Below are positions 5,332 through 8,644 of a stretch of DNA of 8,644 bases, piece by piece (the stretch's first letter is position 1; each line of letters opens with the position of its first letter). The DNA is from Anaerolineae bacterium. GTDB lineage: Bacteria > Chloroflexota > Anaerolineae > B4-G1. Made by a program: the position numbers and the translations under genes. The stretch covers positions 1-8,644 of the forward strand of contig JALWUZ010000066.1 in NCBI GenBank assembly GCA_027079895.1. Reading direction: 5' to 3'. Under the pieces are notes generated by a model, which had not been told where the DNA came from, ran no database searches, and saw nothing but the letters and a program-made list of their open reading frames with translations.

Positions 5332-6573
5332 ATGCTACAACGTGTCGAAGTGGGACAAGTACACCTGGCCGACTACCGCCCGATTGTCGGCGAGGAGATA
5401 ATCTCTGAAATTAGGAAAATGGCCGCTCCCCTTCGCGGTGCGCGGGTACTGCACGTCAATGCCACTCCCTTCGGCGGCGGTGTGGCGGAGATGCTACAGA
5501 CCCTCGTGCCGCTGATGCGCGATGTGGGCCTGGAGGCCGAGTGGCAGATCATCGCAGGGGCGGAGGAGTTCTTCACCGTCACCAAAGCCTGCCACAACGG
5601 ACTCCAGGGGATGGACATCCCTTTCACCGCCGAGATGAAGGAGATCTGGCGGCGGTACAACAAAATGAATGCCGACGCATTCGAAGGGGAGTACGACTTC
5701 GTCATCGTCCACGACCCCCAGCCGGCGGGACTGCTCACCTACCACGGGCGCACTGGGGGGAAGCACTGGGCCTGGCGCTGTCACATTGACACCTCCCATC
5801 CCAATCCGGCCTATTGGGAGTTTTTCGCTCCCTACATAGGTGCTTACGAGAGCGGCATTTTTACAATGGCGCAGTACGTGGGGCCGGGAGTGAATTTCGC
5901 GCACTTGGCGATCATCACCCCTACCATTGACCCCCTATCGCCCAAGAACGCGCCCCTATCGCCGGGCCGGGCTCAGGAGATCGTGGCTCGCTTTGGCCTG
6001 GACGTGGCCCGTCCCCTGATTACGCAGGTCAGCCGCTTTGACCCCTGGAAAGACCCCCTGGGCGTGATAGACGCTTATCGCATCGTCAAAGAGCGCATAC
6101 CGGAAGTGCAACTGGCGTTGGTGGGCTCGATGGCCTCTGACGACCCGGAGGGTTGGACCTACCTGGATAAGACTATCCGCCACGCCGGAGAGGATGGTGA
6201 CATTCACATCTTGCACAACTTTCACGGCGTGGGCCCGGTGGAAGTGGGGGCTTTTCAGGCCGCCAGCGACGTGGTGATCCAGAAGTCCACCCGCGAGGGG
6301 TTTGGATTGGTGGTGACAGAGGCTCTGTGGAAAGGCAAGCCGGTGATTGGTGGAAACGTTGGTGGAATCCCATTGCAGGTTCTGGACGGCCAAACCGGTT
6401 TCCTGGTAGAGTCGGTTCAGGAGTGCGGTGAGAAGACACTCTACCTTCTCGAACATCCTGCGGAAGCGGCGCGGATGGGAATGGCCGCGCGTGAGCACGT
6501 GCGGCGCAACTTCCTCGTCACGCGCCATCTGAGAGACTATCTACACCTGTTCCACCAGATGCTTGAAAATTGA
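5332..6573 (+). CDS. treT: Trehalose glycosyltransferring synthase (TreT), GT4 family
   Basis: This 413-residue cytoplasmic enzyme is of usual TreT length. TreT catalyses NDP-glucose + glucose to or from trehalose + NDP; in archaea it is tied to trehalose uptake or synthesis. Visible GT4 features are the N-terminal donor/acceptor loop TPFGGGVAEML (45-55), HDPQPAGLL (128-135) and the long conserved HIDTSHPNPAYWEFFAPYI (151-169). Further on are IDPLSPKN (199-206), the nucleotide-sugar residues R235 and K240 in SRFDPWKDP, and the E-x7-E pair E322/E330 in REGFGLVVTEALWKGKPVIGG. AGGAGA lies 8 bases before ATG 5332. It is the last gene of the importer operon, 47 bp after permease 2. Trehalose phosphorylase-like GT4 enzymes are the main alternative, but the length and the HIDTSHPNP block favour TreT. 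Confidence 0.87.
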   Translation: MLQRVEVGQVHLADYRPIVGEEIISEIRKMAAPLRGARVLHVNATPFGGGVAEMLQTLVPLMRDVGLEAEWQIIAGAEEFFTVTKACHNGLQGMDIPFTAEMKEIWRRYNKMNADAFEGEYDFVIVHDPQPAGLLTYHGRTGGKHWAWRCHIDTSHPNPAYWEFFAPYIGAYESGIFTMAQYVGPGVNFAHLAIITPTIDPLSPKNAPLSPGRAQEIVARFGLDVARPLITQVSRFDPWKDPLGVIDAYRIVKERIPEVQLALVGSMASDDPEGWTYLDKTIRHAGEDGDIHILHNFHGVGPVEVGAFQAASDVVIQKSTREGFGLVVTEALWKGKPVIGGNVGGIPLQVLDGQTGFLVESVQECGEKTLYLLEHPAEAARMGMAAREHVRRNFLVTRHLRDYLHLFHQMLEN

Positions 6574-6603
6574 GTGCAAAGCCCGCTTACGCTCGCTTGT
6601 CGC

Positions 6604-6631
6604 TTGACACCACCCCGATTTCGCATATAAT
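6604..6631 (+). promoter_or_regulatory. Consensus sigma-70 promoter of the TetR-family gene
   Basis: Perfect TTGACA (6604-6609), a 16-bp spacer and perfect TATAAT (6626-6631), the same architecture as the promoter at 464-491. It lies 31 bp after the treT stop and shows that a new transcription unit starts here. No intrinsic terminator for the upstream operon is visible between 6574 and 6603. Confidence 0.82.
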
Positions 6632-6652
6632 GACCGTCAGTCATTCAATGAC
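6629..6652. promoter_or_regulatory. Triple AATGAC/GTCATT repeat, probable TetR operator
   Basis: AATGAC (6629-6634), GTCATT (6640-6645) and AATGAC (6647-6652) alternate in orientation. The first two form AATGACCGTCAGTCATT, a 17-bp inverted repeat with a single mismatched pair. The last two form the perfect 13-bp palindrome GTCATTCAATGAC. The element overlaps the -10 and the expected start site (about 6638), so a TetR-family dimer bound here would block transcription. Autoregulation is inferred. Confidence 0.65.
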
Positions 6653-6676
6653 CGCAAGTTAGCAAAAGGACTGTCG

Positions 6677-7318
6677 GTGACCACCAGAGCGCGTCGCGAG
6701 CGTGAGAAGGAAGAACGCCGCCGTTCCATCCTCCGGGCGGCCCGTGAAGTCTTCCTCGACGGTGACAACGGCTTTCACCGTGTCACCGTGGACGAGGTGG
6801 CCGCGCGGGCGGAAGTCAGCAAGGGCACTGTCTACCTCTACTTCGAGAGCAAGGAGACCATCCTTGCTCTCTTGCTTTTGGAGGGGCTGGAACGGCTCCT
6901 CGCCCGCCTGCAAGAAGCCTACGGAGCCGCCGAGCCCCTCCCCGCCGACGAGCGGCTGCGCCGGTTGGGGATGGCCTACTTCGACTTCTTCGCCGCCGCG
7001 CCGGAGTACTTCCGCCTCCTGGTGGCGATGGATCGGGGCCGCTTCCCCGACGCCGTCAAGCCGGAGGTCTACCGGCAAGTGCTCTCCGCCAGCCTGGACG
7101 GGCTGGCCCTGGTCGCCCAGGCCGTTCAGCAGGGAGTGGACGAGGGCCTGTTCCGCCCCTGCGACGTGCGCTCCGCCGCTGGGATACTCTGGGCGACGTT
7201 GAACGGCTCGCTGGAACTCCTCGAACACCCCCTGCGCCGCGAGATGCTCGGCGTGGAGCAGGAGACGTTCTACCGCGCCGCGCTGGAGACGGTCATCGAG
7301 GGACTGGCGCGGAGGTAG
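6677..7318 (+). CDS. TetR/AcrR-family transcriptional regulator
   Basis: This 213-residue protein has typical TetR length. A basic N-terminal arm (RARREREKEERRR) leads into the DNA-binding domain: helix SILRAAREVFL, then the helix-turn-helix TVDEVAARAEVSKGTVYLYF (37-56), followed by the usual ESKETILALL. The C-terminal ligand domain (about 70-213) contains YFDFFAAAPEYFRLLVAMDRGRF and is not specific enough to name a ligand. The GTG start at 6677 is chosen because AAAAGGA precedes it by 6 bases and it opens the normal basic arm. The repeat element over its promoter suggests self-repression. It is followed after 17 bp by the AlbA_2/GHKL gene, so the two are probably co-transcribed. TetR proteins next to acyl-CoA genes often respond to fatty acyl compounds; here that is only a possibility. 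Confidence 0.93.
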   Translation: MTTRARREREKEERRRSILRAAREVFLDGDNGFHRVTVDEVAARAEVSKGTVYLYFESKETILALLLLEGLERLLARLQEAYGAAEPLPADERLRRLGMAYFDFFAAAPEYFRLLVAMDRGRFPDAVKPEVYRQVLSASLDGLALVAQAVQQGVDEGLFRPCDVRSAAGILWATLNGSLELLEHPLRREMLGVEQETFYRAALETVIEGLARR

Positions 7319-7335
7319 GGACCGACGGAGGGGAC

Positions 7336-8532
7336 ATGCCGGACGAGGAAATCTACCGCCTCATCGAACACGGCGAGGGCGAGCGTCTGGAGTTCAAGGA
7401 GGAACAAGTCACCGCTGCGACTCTTGCCAAAGCGTTCGTCGCCTTCTCCAACCGGCACGGTGGCCGAGTGGTCATCGGGGTTGACAAGGACGGCCACATC
7501 CGCGGCGTCGGCGACTGGCCGGCGTTGGAGGAGAAAATCCGCAACGCCGCCCTGAACAACTGTCGCCCGCCGCTCTCGGTGCAAGTCTCCCGCCATGAGA
7601 CCGCCGACGGGCTGGTGGTCGTGGTGGATGTGCCGGAGGGCACCGAGAAACCTTACAGCGCGAACCGCGTCTACTACGTCCGCGATGGGCTCCGTTCCCG
7701 CATTGCGTCGCGGCTCGAACTCGTGCAAATGCTCTATCAGAGCGGACGTTTCGCCTACGACCGCGCCCCGGTGCGGGAGGCTTCCTTCGAGGACTTGGAT
7801 TTGGAGCGCGTCGAGCACTACATCATCACCCGCCGCCGTTCCCCCCTGCTGGTGAAAAACGGCCGTTCGCCCAAAGAATTTCTGCGGGCGATGGGGCTGT
7901 TGACCGAGGACTACGTTCCCACCCTGGCCGCCGTGCTCCTGTTCGCCCCCTACCCGCCGCGCTACATCCCCCAGGCCGGCATCAACGCCTTCCGCTTCCG
8001 GGGGAACAAGGTTGACAACCGCCGGATACTCGACCGTGAGACGTTGGACGGCCCACTCGACGAGATCATCGCGGACGGGATGGCCTTCGTGAAGCGCAAC
8101 GCCCGGCTGGTGGTCGAGATGGAAGGGCTCTACCGCCGCGAACACCCGGAATATCCGCTGGGGGCCGTGCGGGAGGTGTTGACCAACGCCGTCTTCCACC
8201 GCGATTACTACAGCCCAGAGCGCGTCATCGTGCGCATCTTCGACGACCGGATGGAGGTCGAGAACCCCGGCGGACTGCTGGGAGTCTCCTCGGTGGAAGA
8301 ACTCCTGGCGCGGCCGCGCTCGTATCCACGCAACGGGCTGCTATTTGGAGTGGGGCGGGATATGGGGTTGGTCGAGATGGTGGCGAGCGGCATCCAGCGC
8401 ATCATCTCCGAAGTGCGGGAGAACGGCTCCACCACCGACCCCGTCTTCTGGGCCGACGACGCCCATTTCATCGTCACCCTGCCGTCCCTGTGGTGGCAGC
8501 GTCACCCGTCGCCCGATTTGAACGGTTCGTAG
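7336..8532 (+). CDS. Schlafen AlbA_2 domain / GHKL-type ATP-binding protein (COG2865-like)
   Basis: This 398-residue protein has an N-terminal AlbA_2 (Schlafen-like nucleic-acid-binding) domain, about 4-135: EGERLEFKE, then AFVAFSNRHGGRVVIGVDKDGHIRGV and KPYSANRVYYVRDG. A linking region follows (about 150-235). The C-terminal GHKL/HATPase_c_4-like domain (about 238-382) has the N-box EVLTNAVFHRDY (280-291), the G-box MEVENPGGLL (306-315) and FGVGRDMGLVEMVASGI (337-353). Such proteins are often labelled RecG-like or transcriptional regulators; the function is not established. Many relatives carry a C-terminal winged helix, but this one ends about 15 residues after the ATP-binding domain, so it seems to lack it. 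GGAGGGG precedes ATG 7336. It lies 17 bp after the tetR stop, implying one transcription unit. Domain calls firm, role unknown. Confidence 0.87.
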   Translation: MPDEEIYRLIEHGEGERLEFKEEQVTAATLAKAFVAFSNRHGGRVVIGVDKDGHIRGVGDWPALEEKIRNAALNNCRPPLSVQVSRHETADGLVVVVDVPEGTEKPYSANRVYYVRDGLRSRIASRLELVQMLYQSGRFAYDRAPVREASFEDLDLERVEHYIITRRRSPLLVKNGRSPKEFLRAMGLLTEDYVPTLAAVLLFAPYPPRYIPQAGINAFRFRGNKVDNRRILDRETLDGPLDEIIADGMAFVKRNARLVVEMEGLYRREHPEYPLGAVREVLTNAVFHRDYYSPERVIVRIFDDRMEVENPGGLLGVSSVEELLARPRSYPRNGLLFGVGRDMGLVEMVASGIQRIISEVRENGSTTDPVFWADDAHFIVTLPSLWWQRHPSPDLNGS

Positions 8533-8559
8533 CCGGTGTCCCGCGCGGGCGGACATCGG
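8533..8559 (+). repeat. Hairpin directly after the AlbA_2/GHKL gene
   Basis: CCGGTGTCC (8533-8541) pairs with GGACATCGG (8551-8559): nine pairs including one G-T, around a 9-base GC-rich loop. It begins at the base after the stop codon. No T-run follows, and the next gene's ribosome binding site is at 8583-8591, so it looks like an intercistronic message structure and not an intrinsic terminator. Confidence 0.5.
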
Positions 8560-8595
8560 GGAAGCAAACACCCATCTAACTCAAAGGAGGGAAAC

Positions 8596-8644
8596 ATGGG
8601 CAACTGGCAGAACATCCGCATCGAGGTCGAGGACAAAGTCGCCG
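8596..8644 (+). CDS. Start of a gene cut by the window edge; possibly enoyl-CoA hydratase
   Basis: AAAGGAGGG lies just before ATG 8596, and the frame stays open to the edge, giving MGNWQNIRIEVEDKVA. This resembles the first residues of enoyl-CoA hydratase/isomerase (crotonase) proteins, which typically open with a short 'xxNIxVExxDxVAxITLNRP' strand pair. Only 16 residues are visible, so the gene is well supported but its product is a guess. A TetR regulator upstream would fit a fatty-acid or acyl-CoA gene set. Confidence 0.7.
   Translation, partial: MGNWQNIRIEVEDKVA

Noticed and set aside
6584..6605. Three CGCTT repeats before the tetR promoter
   Set aside because: Short, irregularly spaced (10 and 7 bases apart) and partly within the -35; not distinguishable from chance.
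7270..8199. Long open frame on the minus strand (309 codons)
   Set aside because: Antisense shadow of the AlbA_2/GHKL gene; no recognisable domain and no ribosome binding site supporting it.
8533..8559. Intrinsic terminator after the AlbA_2/GHKL gene
   Set aside because: The stem is present but no T-run follows and a ribosome binding site comes 23 bases later; reported as a hairpin instead.

Overview
The window is GC-rich, tightly packed bacterial DNA. It most likely comes from a Chloroflexota bacterium (Anaerolineae, Thermoflexia or a relative). This is inferred from the style of the genes: a lipoprotein with a long Pro/Thr/Glu-rich linker, an AglEFG-type sugar importer, an archaeal-type trehalose synthase, and strong AAGGAGG ribosome binding sites. 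There are no rRNA, tRNA, CRISPR or insertion sequences here, and the taxonomy cannot be proven from the window alone.

Layout. (1) 1-330, minus strand: the first 110 codons of a sigma-70-family sigma factor that runs off the left edge; it starts at GTG and is divergent from everything else. (2) 331-539: intergenic region holding a consensus promoter (464-491) overlapped by a perfect 18-bp palindrome and a second partial copy, the likely operator of the next gene. (3) 540-1565: LacI-family repressor. (4) 1733-6573: sugar importer and trehalose operon. Its genes are a lipoprotein substrate-binding protein (1733-3094), a strong intercistronic hairpin, permease 1 (3147-4100), permease 2 (4097-5284, 4-base overlap), and a TreT-type trehalose glycosyltransferring synthase (5332-6573). 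(5) 6604-6652: a second consensus promoter overlapped by AATGAC/GTCATT repeats. (6) 6677-7318: TetR-family regulator. (7) 7336-8532: Schlafen-AlbA_2/GHKL ATP-binding protein. (8) 8596 to the right edge: the first 16 codons of another gene, possibly an enoyl-CoA hydratase.

How the genes work together: the binding protein captures a disaccharide, probably trehalose or another alpha-glucoside. The two permeases form the channel, and the ATPase must come from elsewhere because none is encoded here. TreT can interconvert trehalose and NDP-glucose plus glucose in the cytoplasm. The LacI protein probably represses itself and perhaps the operon in response to a sugar. The same pairing of a trehalose/maltose importer with TreT is known from Thermococcus litoralis.

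Most notable: permease 2 carries, in the extracytoplasmic loop between its first two membrane helices, an in-frame segment with a CASCH heme-c attachment motif and a class-I cytochrome c-like C-terminal end (MPDPQQMADILTYLRQL). A sugar ABC permease with a built-in cytochrome c domain is unexpected and is the main candidate for something undescribed.
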